Origin: Xiphydria camelus
Taxonomy: Eukaryota; Arthropoda; Insecta; Hymenoptera; Xiphydriidae
NCBI GenBank assembly: GCA_963678675.1
Contig: OY783192.1
Coordinates: 31,031,250 to 31,095,249, forward strand
Length of the DNA stretch: 64,000 nt
Direction of reading: 5' to 3'
Shown here: in pieces, positions 1-11,450 of the stretch
How the letters are laid out: every line of letters begins with the position of its first letter
Numbering within the stretch: the first letter of the stretch is position 1
The notes under the pieces: generated by a model
Seen by the model: the letters and a program-made list of their open reading frames with translations, nothing else
Database searches by the model: none
Told to the model about the DNA's origin: nothing
Program-made: the position numbers and the translations under genes

Positions 1-1116
1 GCGCGGGAGCGCTCCGCCCGAAGTACTCACGGAATCTATTCGATATTCGAAGCGTTCACTGCCGATCGTAAACCGGAGAGCGGGTCCGATACGACGTTCT
101 GTGCCACGCGGGCGTCGATCTTCGTCCCTTTCTTTTTCTTTTTCTCCCTTCCTCCCTCTCTCTCTCTCTCTCTCTCTCTCGCTCTTCTGCTCCCTATAAC
201 GCTTCGCCGTATCTCGTCTCTCGCTTAGCCGTTCGTCTCATCTTCCTCTCGTTCTCTCCCTCTGGAACTGGCCTTCTTCGTCTTCCCTCTCTACCGATAT
301 TCGAGGAGTTATGTCGATTTTTAGTGCCGCCTTACCCGGTTTAACGGCTGCTTAACTCGCAGAACGGAACGTGATTCAATGCTTTCGGTGTACGTACGCC
401 ACGGGGCGCCCGCTCTTACACAACGGCGCCTTTTCTCTCACCGTCGCACACAGCGCGCGTCCCTCGAGTCGTCCGGACTAGATACTCCCTCGACGTCGCG
501 CTTCTTCTCGCGTTCACCTCTCGCCGGTTTCGTAGGTGTGTACAATCGTCTTGAGCGGGAGAGAGGCTTTTCCGTCGAGAGTGCAGCGCGAAAGTGCATC
601 CGGATTACGTCCGTCAAATTACGGACGAGGAGGTCCTACTTTGCTTTCTTCTTCCGGATGTCATCAAGTCGTCAATATTACAGTAGCACAGTCAGTCAAT
701 ATTACAGTAGTCAGTATCAGTGCATAGAGAAAAAGATTTGCTTAATCCAAATAAACATGTTTTTTAATAATCCTAAGAGTACATTTATTATATTCGAATG
801 AATACTAAGTTGATCCAAATAATAGGATTCAATTGAATGAATCTTATATTTTGTTTCTGGAAGGTGATTTTTCGTGACAAAACCTTTGTTTTCCTTTATG
901 CCAAATCAAAAACGATAAATAAGATACCATTTTAGGGGTTAAGTTCTCCGCTTTTGACGAATTGTTAATTTACAATAGCACATTGTATTATTTCTTTAAA
1001 AATCGAAGATAAAAATTGATTTTGGCAAAGACAACGCGTAATCTACAATCATTCCATATCTTTCGAATCTACGTTCCCCATTTTCTTTCGTCTGTGGAAT
1101 TTCTGCACGGGCCCAC
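1..1116. other. Gene-free start of window
   Basis: CpG- and CT-rich up to about 660, with a CT dinucleotide run near 150-181, then AT-rich. The ORFs are short, overlap on both strands and show no domain. No exon could be supported. Confidence 0.5.
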
Positions 1117-1118
1117 TA

Positions 1119-1387
1119 CACGGAAAAAAAAGGATTTTGTAGTCTTACAATTAGCAAAACTAGGTTTTGCCGAGGACTTTTTGCTACCGCAACAAAAGTA
1201 TTGCTCGTCGCAGAAAATCTATATCCAGTGATAGCAAATTTAACTGCAAAGTAATTGCCATCTCAGTAAATACCTTCATTATTATTCGACATACCTCTGG
1301 TTACGATAAATAATATCTCTGTCACAATAAAAAGTATTCTCAGCAAACCCCAGTTTTGCCAAGACTACAAAATAATTGTTTTCCGTG
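1119..1387. mobile_element. Palindromic MITE, family B, copy 1
   Basis: The ends begin CACGGAAAA and close with the reverse complement TTTTCCGTG. TA dinucleotides flank both sides (1117-1118 and 1388-1389), as expected for a Tc1/mariner-type target duplication. The interior carries inverted AGCAAAACTAGG-like and GTTTTGCC-like blocks. Other copies lie at 13840-14132 and 63256-63550, with a solo end near 12693-12745. Non-autonomous: no ORF. Confidence 0.75.
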
Positions 1388-1389
1388 TA

Positions 1390-2338
1390 GTAGTATTTAC
1401 GTACGTTTTATCGGTATTCATTGAAATCAAATAAATGTGCTCTCAGGATTATTCAAAAACACATTTAATTCGATAAAGTCAATTTTTTGCCAGTATGTAG
1501 AAAACTGTTCGATCTCTCGTATTCGAAACCCCGTTAAGGTGACAATCAGATGGAGCCGTCGAAAGAAGTAGAAGAGGAAGAAGAAGTGCTCCAATTGAAC
1601 GCATCTACGCGCATACACACGAGTAATCGCGGTCCTTCGACATATCGAACCCAAGCATTCCCGCCGATGCGACGCCCTCCAAGAGTCGAATCTCTCGCGA
1701 CCGATCGATCGAAGCCGGTCGGGAAAGGCATTTGGAGAATTCCCGTCTACGGGACGACCTTAGAAGGCCCCTCGCGACTGTGTAGTACGCGGCGCACACG
1801 ATGTACCAAGCGTACGCGCGCGCAGACGGTATTCTAATGCGGGGACTGTTTTAGCCCGGGCTCAACGCAGCGCGCGCTGCATTTCCATGCGGTCGCCGTG
1901 CCATCGCCGCGCTTCGAGATATCATCTCCGGTTGACATACACGCATATTTATCACTCCCAGGCGAGAAAGTTTTGCCCCGACGCCGCCGACGCGGAATCG
2001 GACCGACGCAACGAGGGAATCACGGAAATCTCTCTTTGCTACTAATTCTTTCCTCCGCCTGCGTCCCTCGTATACGCGTTGCGCGCGCTCGATGCTCGTG
2101 CGTGCGGAGTGTCGATTAATGGACGGCGGAAGGAATCCGGGTGTTGGCGCTATATATGTGCGCGATACTTCCGGGGTGATGGGGACTCGATAGACGGGTT
2201 TACGAGCGCGGAATCGGTGGGAAATATGAACCGTTGGAATCTCTGGTGCGGAGGGCATCTCGATCGGGGGACGAAACTTTTAGTTCGTAGTTCAAATTAA
2301 CTCAATTCCCCGGTCCAAATTGTTCTCCACTTCGGACC
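1390..2338. other. GC-rich gene-free block
   Basis: CpG-rich with overlapping chance ORFs on both strands. No splice-supported exon, RNA gene or repeat was seen. Confidence 0.45.
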
Positions 2339-3428
2339 CTGGCGGAAAAATTCTATATCTTTTATATAATCCACATGTGATTCTGGTCATATATGGATTA
2401 CATGCATATGATTTCCACATACCACCATATAAAGATTATATATGGATTATACAAACATTCAAAAATCTATATATAATCCTTACCCAGGTAGAAAAGATCT
2501 GAATTGATTAAATAATATACAGGGTGTTCGGAAAAAACACCGACACAGAAATAGGGGTGATAGGTTACGTCATTACAAGTATTCTGATATAAGGGACCTA
2601 TACCCACAAGCGCGCCCCCTTCTGGAGATATCAACTTTTCAAGTTTATAACGACCGAGGTTGATCAAAGTAGAATGATATTGAGTTTTTTGTCTACCTGT
2701 ACAATTGAAAAACAAATGAAAACGCCTTGTATCCGCATCATCTTCGAAAAGTACAAGGACTTGAGCCAAGCGGTTATCCTTTCCGCAAGCAGTTTGCGCA
2801 GTAGCACATCTATCCAGAATCGTTTCCGATGTTGCATGGACATGGGTGGCCGTCATTTTGAGCATTTGCTGTAGTACATTGTTTTTGTATCTCGTAAAAT
2901 TAAATATTCGTTACCATCTTGATACGTTTCTTATTATTCTACTTTGATCAACCTCGGTCGTTATAAACTTGAAAAGTTGATATCTCCAGAAGGGGGTGCG
3001 CGCGCTTGCGGGTATAGGTCCCTTATATCAAAATACTTGTAATGACGTAACCTATCACCCCTATTTCTGTGTCGGTATTTTTTCCGAACACCCTGTATAT
3101 GTATATATCTTGTATATAGAACATAGATATATAAATTTGGGCTTTTTAAATTTACATATATGTGGTTTCAATATAAACCATATAGTATGTATTATATATG
3201 GATTGTACAAAAATTAAAACAATTTAAATAATACTATATATAAGCTATATATAGTATAAATTAAAAAAGCCCAAATTTATATACGTTCTATTTACAAAAT
3301 ATATATATATATAATCCATATAAATCTTTTTCACTTGGGTACATGGTTAATATAAAAATTATGTATAATTTATATATAACCTAAACCCACATAATGGATT
3401 ATATAATATGTAGAACTTTTTCGCCTGA
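2339..3428. mobile_element. AT-rich inverted-repeat element (family H) with nested insertion
   Basis: The left end (GGCGGAAAAATTCTATAT) is inverted at the right end (GTAGAACTTTTTCGCC). The interior is made of TATATGGATTATA-like words. A second element (2520-3095) sits inside and splits it. Related H elements lie at 41641-42022 and 42027-42880. Confidence 0.6.
2520..3095. mobile_element. Foldback transposon with ~157-bp arms
   Basis: The ends are CAGGGTGTTCGG and CCGAACACCCTG, flanked by TA on both sides (2518-2519, 3096-3097). The arms 2520-2676 and 2939-3095 are near-perfect inverted repeats. The plus-strand ORF in the spacer ends at 2874 with CCMDMGGRHFEHLL, which resembles the C-termini of IS630/Tc1-type transposases. 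That resemblance is only suggestive. The minus ORF across the spacer is probably chance. Confidence 0.75.
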
Positions 3429-3525
3429 GGAACTTGAGCGCGCGTAAAGCTCAGCGAATACGCCCTTCCGAAAATAAGAACGGTCTCATTTTTTCTGATT
3501 TTCCGAGGTAGATACCCGAATCCGA

Positions 3526-4029
3526 CAATGGGCTCGTCCCATAATTTTTTTTATTTCACATTAAAAAAGTACATGACGAATTAGTAAAGAAAAATTTTTT
3601 TGCGAATTTTTATCACACTCCTTTAGCTGCAAAAAAAATTGGGAAACTCGGACATCAATTTGAACTTCTATATTTGCCGCGGCGGAAGTGACGCACACAT
3701 TGTTAGACCAATAAGAAAGATATGAACCCGGAGCGCCGAGTTGATAGGCGGACGCGCCGAGTGACGCTTCACGAAGTTGACAACAATGGCAACCGTAGAG
3801 CTTCCAGTTGGAAAATGCACATGCTCTATGCTAACAAAGAATACGTCATCAAAGCGCGGCGATAGCGGAAGATTTGAAACACGGGCACATTAAAAATTTT
3901 TTTTTATTAAATACTAGAGGGGATTTAAAAATGAACTGTTTTCATGAAACGAGTTCCTGTATTATAGTATCTGCAACACCTTACATATTTTTAATTCACC
4001 ACTTTTAACTACGCGGGACGAGCCCATTG
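3526..4029. mobile_element. TIR element with CAATGGGCTCGTCCC ends
   Basis: The 15-bp ends at 3526-3540 and 4015-4029 are exact inverted repeats. The interior is about 475 bp, with runs of T near the left end and no ORF. The superfamily is not identified. Confidence 0.65.
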
Positions 4030-4536
4030 ATCTCCACTTCGGCCGACGATCGACGCGATGCTCACCGGACAATGGTCGTTCCACGGATTGAAATGTCAAC
4101 GTCGGGCGCGTGGGCGTCGTCGCGCGGGACAATTAATCAATCTGTCAATTTGACCGGGTGTATAACCCCTCGCCGAAACGCGGGCGACGCGCGTCCTTAT
4201 GTTTCTCCCGGGTCAGCCGGGTGGGAGCGCCGCTCGCCGCGCGATCGAAACCGGCAACCGACAACATGTATTTAGGCACGCGAGATCGAGCCGCGGACTG
4301 CATTAGTCATTGACCGCGCTGCCCGGAATAAGTCTCAATTACACGTTCACTGCGGTGATATTCGATCTCCTCGCGATGGGGACGGGGGAAGAGTTGACGA
4401 GATCCCCTAGACACGGGTCCATCGGCGATATTATCGCTGACTTTTCCTGCGGTGATGTCGACTGATAATAATTTTCATGAATACCGTGGTGGCGACAATT
4501 TTTGTCTTTTGATTAATACTATTTTTCATTCAGGGG
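4030..4536. other. No feature seen
   Basis: GC-rich then mixed sequence without a supported exon or repeat. Confidence 0.45.
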
Positions 4537-4830
4537 CGTCTTTCAATTCTATGCACTTTGAAAATAGTTCATAAGAATTTTTCGGGTGATAGTTCGGATA
4601 CATCGATTCAGCAAATGAAAATCACTCAATCAATATTCGATCCTCATTGGTTAATATTTATAATGACATCCGATAAACATCGAATTCTCACTGAGCAACT
4701 ACATCTGCTGGACTAGTGTGCCTTGAATAAAATTGAATATTTCCTGAAAGTCACAAAATCAAAAATACGCCATATCTCTCACGCTCCCCGAAACAACTCT
4801 AAGCAGACAAAAGCTGCGACGCTGAAATAA

Positions 4831-4976
4831 TATCTTATGTCATTAGGCGGAAATACGAGGTTTTTTCAGACTGTGTTTAATTAGGTTGTCCTCGTCCCCT
4901 CACCATGCCTCGTGTTACGACCTAATTAAACGCAGTCTGAAAAGACCTCGGAATTCCGCCTAATGACATAAGAGAT
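4831..4976. repeat. Foldback repeat, ~60-bp arms
   Basis: TTATGTCATTAGGCGG and the following sequence, through TTTAATTAGGT, are repeated inverted at 4920-4976 (ACCTAATTAAA...CCGCCTAATGACATAA). The spacer is only about 25 bp. It sits at the edge of the insertion that splits repeat K. Confidence 0.75.
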
Positions 4977-4997
4977 AGGTGCTATTTCTGCGTAAAA

Positions 4998-5121
4998 AAA
5001 ATCCCGAGCTTTTCATATATTTTCTTGCACAATGAAAACCAGGGCTTAATGCTGAAGTTATGTCATGTTTTTGATTGAGGAAAACTTTTTTTTGGCACCA
5101 CCAATTATTTATCTCAGTGTA
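4998..5121. mobile_element. Half copy of MITE family C
   Basis: Matches the right half of the MITE at 24243-24524 (ATATTTTCT.GC...AAAACCA, then ATGTCATGTTTTTGAT, GGCACCACCAATTATTT and CTCAGTG). The left half is missing. Confidence 0.55.
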
Positions 5122-5317
5122 TTACAAATCTGCATCGAATTTTCATCATTCAGAAATAAAAGGAAAGAGGGGAGAAAAATAGGATTCATCGAAATACGAG
5201 TAAACGAGGAATTTGATTCAATCGAATACATTCCTATGTTCGATCTTACGAGCAAATGTAGTAATCGCGGTACAGCTCTAATTAAAAAGAATATAACACA
5301 GTTCACATTCGCTATAC

Positions 5318-5840
5318 TTGACCGAGGTTGAATCTATTACAACTACGGTGCAAAAACAAAATATGCAACAAACTTTGGAGAAGTCCAGTGTGATCCCGGT
5401 AGTCGCAACTAGTCAAAGTCATGCCCTGACGTTGACGAAGCCTTTGACTTCCAATTTGGATCATAACGCCGTCGAGGCTTATGACGTGGAACAAGTTAAG
5501 TGACGAGTTACTTGTCGCTTTCTATTACTGGGAAGATGGCATGCGGCATTTGATCATACCAGTTTTTCAAAATATCGACCGCATTATAGATGCAATCCCG
5601 CATTAAATCAGCAGAAAGTGAGGAACAGGATAACACAGCCGAGTAAAGCTAGATCGACTCCATATTGGATTATGGAATTTTGGCAGGAATTGATTAAAGA
5701 TAAATTCAACGTTGAATGGGAATTTTAGATATTTTATTTGGAGGCCTTCGCAGCTGAACTGCCAGAGAGGAACTAAAGCTAACAAAGCAGACTCCTGATC
5801 CCTTCTATTTCTTCTCGAGGGTTTCATACGCGTCACTTGT
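5318..5840 (+). pseudogene. Decayed coding-like stretch, unrecognised
   Basis: An open frame at 5318-5503 has protein-like composition (residues such as QQTLEKSSVIPVVATSQSH). Similar-looking peptide (WIMEFWQELIKDKFNVEWEF) continues to about 5725 after frame changes and stops. It lies inside the transposon-rich insertion 4830-6504, so a degraded transposon ORF is more likely than a host gene. No domain was recognised and confidence is low. Confidence 0.25.
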
Positions 5841-6048
5841 ATATATTTTAAGTAAGATAGTGCACGCGTGGGTTCTTAGGGAGAGATAAACATATACATC
5901 CTTATCTCACCATCTAAACTTATAACCACTGCTCTATAGCACATACAGAGTCTTTGTCTTAATCAAAATAGTTAAATTAAATTAACTTATTTTGTATATA
6001 TATAAATACTCCCCAATTCGAAGTCTTCGCCACTATCATAATATCGCA

Positions 6049-6120
6049 GGAGCGTTTCGTCCCGGAGTCGGCCTGTGTACTTGCCAATAAGACTAGGCCG
6101 ACTCCTGCTTCAGACACTCC
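6049..6120 (-). ncRNA. Decayed type III hammerhead ribozyme, copy 2
   Basis: Read on the minus strand: GGAGTGTC (stem III and GUC cleavage triplet, 6120-6113), a stem I hairpin with loop GGAGTCGGCCT, a core replaced by TTGGCAA where CTGATGA is expected (6087-6081), loop II AGGCCGACTCC, then GGGAC, GAAAC and GCTCC. Stem III pairs over 7 bp with one wobble. The 3' half of stem II and the GAAA box are intact, but the CUGAUGA box and the 5' half of stem II are mutated, so this copy should not cleave. The homologous surroundings extend to about 6235 (GCCACCAGATGGCGC-like block). Confidence 0.72.
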
Positions 6121-6289
6121 TGCTGCTGCCCACGAGTGTCGAACGCGGTTGCGGTGTTATGCACCGCACCATTGTTCCATTACTTACGAGAGGGAGAGAG
6201 GGGACGCGCCATCTGGTGCCGGGCCGCCACAATTCCAGTATGCAACACGCGCAGCATCGAGTCTCGCCGAGATCTCGACGATAACACTG

Positions 6290-6425
6290 AAAGCTGATTA
6301 ACCCGCTATCAGGCGCTTGATTTTTACCGCGCTATCGGACAGGTGGGATGCGCGAAACAACTGATTGATTCAATTTAAGCGACGAATGTGATGTCATTTT
6401 TTCTTAATCTGCTTTATCGGTCGGT
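6290..6425 (+). repeat. Dispersed repeat L, copy 1
   Basis: The sequence from the CGCTTGATTTTTACCG..GCTATCGGACAG region to GTGATGTCATTTTT recurs inverted at 9985-10120. No ORF. Confidence 0.55.
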
Positions 6426-6960
6426 GTCACGCGGGAAAAACGCCATCTTACGGTCTAAAAATAAGCTGGAAAAGGCCTCAAAATGGGCATGAGTGAGGAA
6501 AAAAATTTTCTTGGGTTCAGCGAAATAATCGAAAGGCCGCTAGTGCGACCGAATTTACTGTAAATACACAAATGATTCTTAAGCTGCTGTAAATATTGCC
6601 GCCTGTTAAATTTTGTTAGCCATCGTGGACATTATCTGCGATTTTCTTAAATAAATAAATAAATGAAATAAATAAAATAATAAACGTAAAAATGTCCATA
6701 TTTCTATATATTTATTTAATAATAAATGTTTAGACTGTTAGGAATAAAAAACCGCACTCTCTAACAGCCTGATAACAGTTTGATACGATCGATTGAAATT
6801 GATTTCGGCGCACGAAAATAAGCAGAGGAAGAAATATTTCGAAACTACTGATTTATGCCAATTTTGCCGACATATAATAAAATAATGCTAAAGATGCTTC
6901 TGAATTAGTAATCGCCGTCGAATTACAAAATTAGCCCCTTTAGTCTCGTCAATCGTCCGT

Positions 6961-7566
6961 GCTTAAAAACACCATAGATTGTATATATTGCCATTAACCG
7001 GCAGCAATTGCTTTGTGCCTCGCTTGGAGCCGCGGCTATTAAAACCGTAATAGGAGAAATAAACAATCGATAGTATCTTCATTGTTCCTTCACTCCCGGG
7101 GGCGAGCAAAGTCCACGTTCGTTATTCGGCCGCAGCTAAAGACTTCTAGCCTTAACGGCCCTTTGACGAGTGCGCGAGCGAGCGTCTACCCTCTGCTTGC
7201 TCCTTTTTCTCTCGATCCTTCTCGTAATTAACGGTTCCGTGGCCGACGCGCCAACTTTCTTTGAAAGAGAGAGGGAGAAGAAGAGGATCTCTTGATCTTT
7301 TATACATCGATATGCCAATAGTATTCAAACAGGTTGCAGAGGCGTACCACAATGGGAATCCTATCAATTAGGCACGTTCGATCTATACCTAACATTTAAT
7401 TCAATTCAATTCAGTGATCCTTGAATGATTGCAGCTTTCCTCGGCTAGGGATTCAATTAGGAAGCTCTTATCCCTTCAAAAATATTGTGAATGAAAATCG
7501 CAGTCGGTAACCCAATAACCCCGGTAATATTAACAATAATGATTAAAAGTAATATTGCATCATACA
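6961..7566. repeat. Mostly featureless; repeat N at 7357-7465
   Basis: 7357-7465 on the minus strand (AATTGAATCCCTAGCCGAG, GCTGCAATCATTC, then ATAGATCGAACGTGC) matches 17228-17340 on the plus strand. The remainder holds nothing supported. Confidence 0.5.
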
Positions 7567-8265
7567 CAGATAAAATAGTAGTAGCTAAATCTATTTAAAA
7601 TTACTTCCGGTGTCCCAATTATGTGAATTCAATCTTTTCTCATATTAATTAAATATTTCCACATGATTGCAAGGTAAAAGCACTCGTGACCGTACACGTC
7701 CCGATATCCGGACATATGAACGTACGATATAACATAAATTATTGAATGTGGTGAAAAGAATCTACTGCTGGGAAAGAATCTTCAATAAATCAGGAATGTC
7801 CATGACGAATTCCAGCTGATAAGAACACTCAATCAAATTTGCTATATATATTTGTATGGGAGTCCAGAGAGGATACTGATCTTAACCGTCCGGCCACTGG
7901 TGCGTTTACCTCAAGGAAGAGATATTTAACGCAAGATTTTTTTACGGACGATTTCGACGTTCTAAAATGGTCACTTGGCAGATAGTTATCTCGATAACTA
8001 CGACATTTTAGTTTATGCTACTATACCTATCTTGTACAGCGAAATCTAGTCTACAAAAAAGTATTCCACCAATTTAGTCTAAAACCTCATAGTTTACTAG
8101 ATAATCGAAATTGAATGGCACTCTGAATAAGTCACCCATCAAATTGACGGGTTTCCGTAAATCTAGTGTTAATTGATGTACAAAGAAATTTAATTCACGT
8201 AATGAAATAATTACTTGCGACCTCACAAGTAATTTTTAAGAGATCTACCCAATTTTTTTTCTCCC
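7567..8265. mobile_element. Decayed MITE family A interrupted by repeat G
   Basis: The flanks 7585-7685 and 8160-8265 resemble the two halves of the family A MITE at 16866-17130 (AAAATTACTT..., ATTGCAAGG, TTACTTGCGACCTC, AAGTAATTTTTA). Between them, 7940-8130 is an inverted relative of 52200-52385 (CTACAAAAAAGTATTCCACC and AACCTCATAG). Confidence 0.45.
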
Positions 8266-9337
8266 TATACGCATCCGCTCGCGCGCCAGCAGAGAAAGAG
8301 AATGAAACAGAAATCCTTCCACCGACGATTTCGCAATGTTTATCGCGGGACAACTGCTCCGCGCCTTATCGGTTTTCTCACCTGCGCGCGAAATTCCCTC
8401 GTTTCCTCGCGGCGAGCGAGGAGAAGAGAAGGCCGCGGCAAACTCTCTAGTATCAATTTCGATCTTTTATCGCCGTCCGCCGCCGCACGAATCGTCGCTC
8501 GGCGGCATTGTCCGTATACCGGTGGGCGCGCAGGCTTGTGGGTGTTGGCGAAATGTTACGCGGAATTAATTAAATGGCAGCTTTTTACGAGGGCATACAC
8601 ACGGGAGGCACGGAATAGCCTCGCGCCTACTGTGCCGGGGCCCTGCCCGCTGTGAGTTCGATATGAGACGCGTTATGAGAAACCTGGACCCGCCTATAGT
8701 TACGACGTCGGGAGCACGCGGCGTAACCCGACGTTCGGGCCACATCGCCGTTTCTCGCTCCTCCGCCGACCGCGTCCGAAGAGAGAGAGAGAGAGAGAGT
8801 GTATCGTCCTCCCTCGCGCATCCTCCTTCTCCTCGTCTTCTTCCTCCTCGCGCGACGGGGCGGAAGACGAGGTGGACGCGCAGTCGGGAGTAGAAAGAAA
8901 GGGAACTCGCGGTTGCAATCTCGCGTCTTTGAGCACAGCTGACTGTGCCCCGGGCGGACTCTTGATGTCGTTTGACCACCCCAAAGCCATTTGCCGGTGC
9001 GCGGGTCCGCATTGCGCGCGGTGATCGAAACTGATTATCGCCCTCCGTAGGTGGTGCACTTGGAAGGAAATGGGAGATGCGTTGTCGATGATTGCGTATC
9101 GCGGAACGATTGAAATCTGTCGTTGGTGGGCAGGTTTTTCTATTCTTTGTATGTCTACCATTTCCGCTACTCGTGACGTCATATATAATAATTTAGGAAA
9201 AAATGTGGGAAAAATCTCAGAGAGTTACTTTTATCCTAAATCTTTGATTCAGTTCGCGCATATAAAACACTCGGAAAAATAATTTGCCGAACCAAGTTAA
9301 ACTGTCGACATGAATAGTGCTAAGAAAACATATGTAT
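8266..9337. other. GC-rich gene-free block
   Basis: CpG- and purine-rich, with a GA run at about 8780-8800. Several long ORFs overlap on both strands, which is the pattern produced by high GC rather than by coding. No exon is supported. Confidence 0.45.
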
Positions 9338-9524
9338 TTAGGGTAGACCGAGACGAATCGGATCATAGATCTGTATTTCTTAAATCGTGGTGAAATTGAG
9401 TATTTCGATTGTTCGTATTATTTCATCGGAGAGGGACGAAGTAATACGAACGATCGAAATGCTAATTTTCAACACGATTTAAGAAATATGGATCCATGTT
9501 CCAATTCGCCTTGGTCTACCCTAA
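9338..9524. mobile_element. Foldback MITE with TTAGGGTAGACC ends
   Basis: Near-perfect palindrome: TTAGGGTAGACCGAGACGAA at the left is inverted as TTCGCCTTGGTCTACCCTAA at the right, with matching TTTCTTAAATCG and ATTTCGATCGTTCG inner arms. Spacer about 25 bp. No ORF. The TTAGGGT end resembles a telomeric word by chance only. Confidence 0.75.
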
Positions 9525-9659
9525 GTCAAACATATTGTTGAACCAAGTACATGTTAATCGAATCAAGTATAGATTCATTCTATTCGGTCTTAACATAAAA
9601 AATATTCACAATTTAAAATTTGATTCGTAATCCGTATACACATTCAATAACAAAGAAAA

Positions 9660-10120
9660 AGCGGTTCGACAAAAAATAGTAATTTTTCCCCAAGTTATAA
9701 GTGCATTTCTCTCTACAAAATTGTAACGTCATTGGAAAAGCTGCGAGACACACTTATGCCAAGCAACGAGTGCGGGGAGGGGATGATAATCTTACCAGAC
9801 TATAACGTAGTGCATTTCAAAATATCGTTTTCCCGCTTTGACAATACAGAAAATGACTACCTAATGAAAAAAATACTGGGTTGATAATTTTGCCCAAATT
9901 TTTCGAATCTGCAATAACAAAAATTATTGTTAAAACCGAATTATGTCTTTCAATGTAACTAGAAATGCCGCAGGAAATCGAGTGTCAGATATAAAGCATA
10001 TTAAGGAAAAATGACATCACATTCGTTGCCTAAATTGAGCATGTAAACCAATCGGTTGTTTCGCGCATCCCTGCATCTGTCCGATAGCACGGTAAAAAAT
10101 CAGACGCCCGATGGCGGTTC
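9660..10120 (-). repeat. Dispersed repeats J (9660-9940) and L copy 2 (9985-10120)
   Basis: On the minus strand, 9940-9660 (GCAGATTCGAAAAA..., GGCAAAATTATCAACC, CTCGTTGC, GAAATGCAC) parallels 15636-15895. 10120-9985 parallels 6290-6425. Both are dispersed non-coding repeats. Confidence 0.5.
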
Positions 10121-11204
10121 TCTTCCTCTATTCGACCGTGATAATTTCAGTCAATGTCAATTCCAACAAATATTCTTAATATTATTCATGTAAACGATTA
10201 CTCGGATCGGCAAATTATTTTTCTCGGTGAACGATCGATTAAATTAATCAAAGAAGAGTAGAGGGAGGGATGAGCGATGCACCTTGTCGATTGCGAATAA
10301 ATCGCGGAAGAAGTAACGCGAGTCCTTCCGCTCCGAGCGAGAAATCCTTGTGATAATACGCGCCGCGAAATCCTCTGTCTCGAAGGACTCGCTCCGGCGG
10401 AACGGTAGAAACTAATTACGTACCAGAGAGGGGTCGGGGGGCCCGTCGATTCTGCTCGATTTGAGTTTGCTCGTCGATCGAAGCGCGATCCACACGGTCG
10501 TGCGGCGTGATGGGCAGGGGGCGCGGAGGGGGGAACGGACTTATTAAGCAAAGTGATGAGGCACATTCCAGCGTATCGGCCACCGTGGGCCGTGCTGCTG
10601 CGCGCTTGCAACGGGATGCGACGAAGGTGGCCGCGGGAGGAACAAACCTACGATAGAATGGCTCGTTGTTATCCTTCTGCCGTGGTCGTAAGTACATTAC
10701 TCGCCGATATTGCTGCGGCTCGATACTTCCTCGTTTCCTTCCCTTTTATTCACCGAGGCGCTTGGGCTTCGGATAGTCGCGTGCGGATTTCATTTGGAGG
10801 GTTTACGTCGATTTAGAAGTATTTTGGAACGAAACTATGTAGTACCTATTGTGTGGAAATGTTAAAAAGGAATACCACAGGTTTTATTGCGAAGGAGAGG
10901 GTGGTAATGCGAGCCAATTCCACACAAGGGGTGGATATTATCACCCTCTGCTCCGCATGGAAAAAATAATTTTGCATGAAGTACTCAATGAATGAAGGAA
11001 TTAGCGATACATTGACATGGCAAAATAGCGATCCTCTCGGGAGTGACATGACAATAGCGTTGTGACTGCTACTGTGTTAAATGAAAATTAATTAAACGTT
11101 CATAGCAACGCTTAAGATATTCCACATCCAATAATATCACTAATGTAAATATTTCATACAATTGTATAATATGAGTGTTATGCTGAATTGTAGTTTTTGC
11201 AATG
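10121..11204. other. No feature seen
   Basis: GC-rich 10250-10760, then AT-rich. Short overlapping ORFs only. Confidence 0.45.
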
Positions 11205-11450
11205 AAAGATGAGTACTTACAATTCTACAATGGTACTCTACGAGGTTGCAAGTAATTACTTATTTATATCACTGAAATTGTGTGTGTTTAACACATCAAT
11301 TTGATATCTCTTCCTTATAACCGTATGGAATAGTGTGTGATTGCAAGGAAGAAATATCAAATCAATATGAAAAAAGATCAAATTGATGTAAATAAATAAT
11401 TATTTGCGATCTCGTAAGTAATTTTTAGTAGATCCAACTACACGCTGTCT
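11205..11450. mobile_element. MITE family A, copy 1
   Basis: The inverted arms contain TTGCAAGTAATTACTT and its complement (AATTATTTGCGATCTCGTAAG), flanking ATCAATTTGATATCTCTTCC and GCAAGGAAGAAATATCAAAT. Same layout as 16866-17130. Confidence 0.6.

Larger units (their letters stand above)
4537..6960 (-). repeat. Dispersed repeat K, copy split by a ~1.7-kb insertion
   Basis: Read on the minus strand, 6960-6505 matches the first half of the repeat at 40425-41075 (TAGCATTATTT...GCCAAAATTG, then AACAAAATT and the CTAGCGGCC segment). 4829-4537 matches the continuation (CAGCGTCGCAGC... to CAATTCT...GGGGCG). The break falls inside the GAGAAAATTTC motif. The intervening 4830-6504 holds a foldback, a MITE fragment, a decayed ORF and a hammerhead-bearing repeat. 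Confidence 0.6.

Noticed and set aside
2467..2865. 132-codon minus-strand ORF
   Set aside because: Runs through one arm of the foldback element and its flank; not conserved logic for a gene.
8566..9182. Overlapping ORFs of 148 and 160 codons on the minus strand
   Set aside because: GC-rich, open in several frames at once, Arg/Ser/Ala-heavy, no domain and no splice context. Chance ORFs.
9338..9524. TTAGGGT at the ends, possible interstitial telomeric repeat
   Set aside because: A single word at the tips of a foldback element; no tandem TTAGG array.
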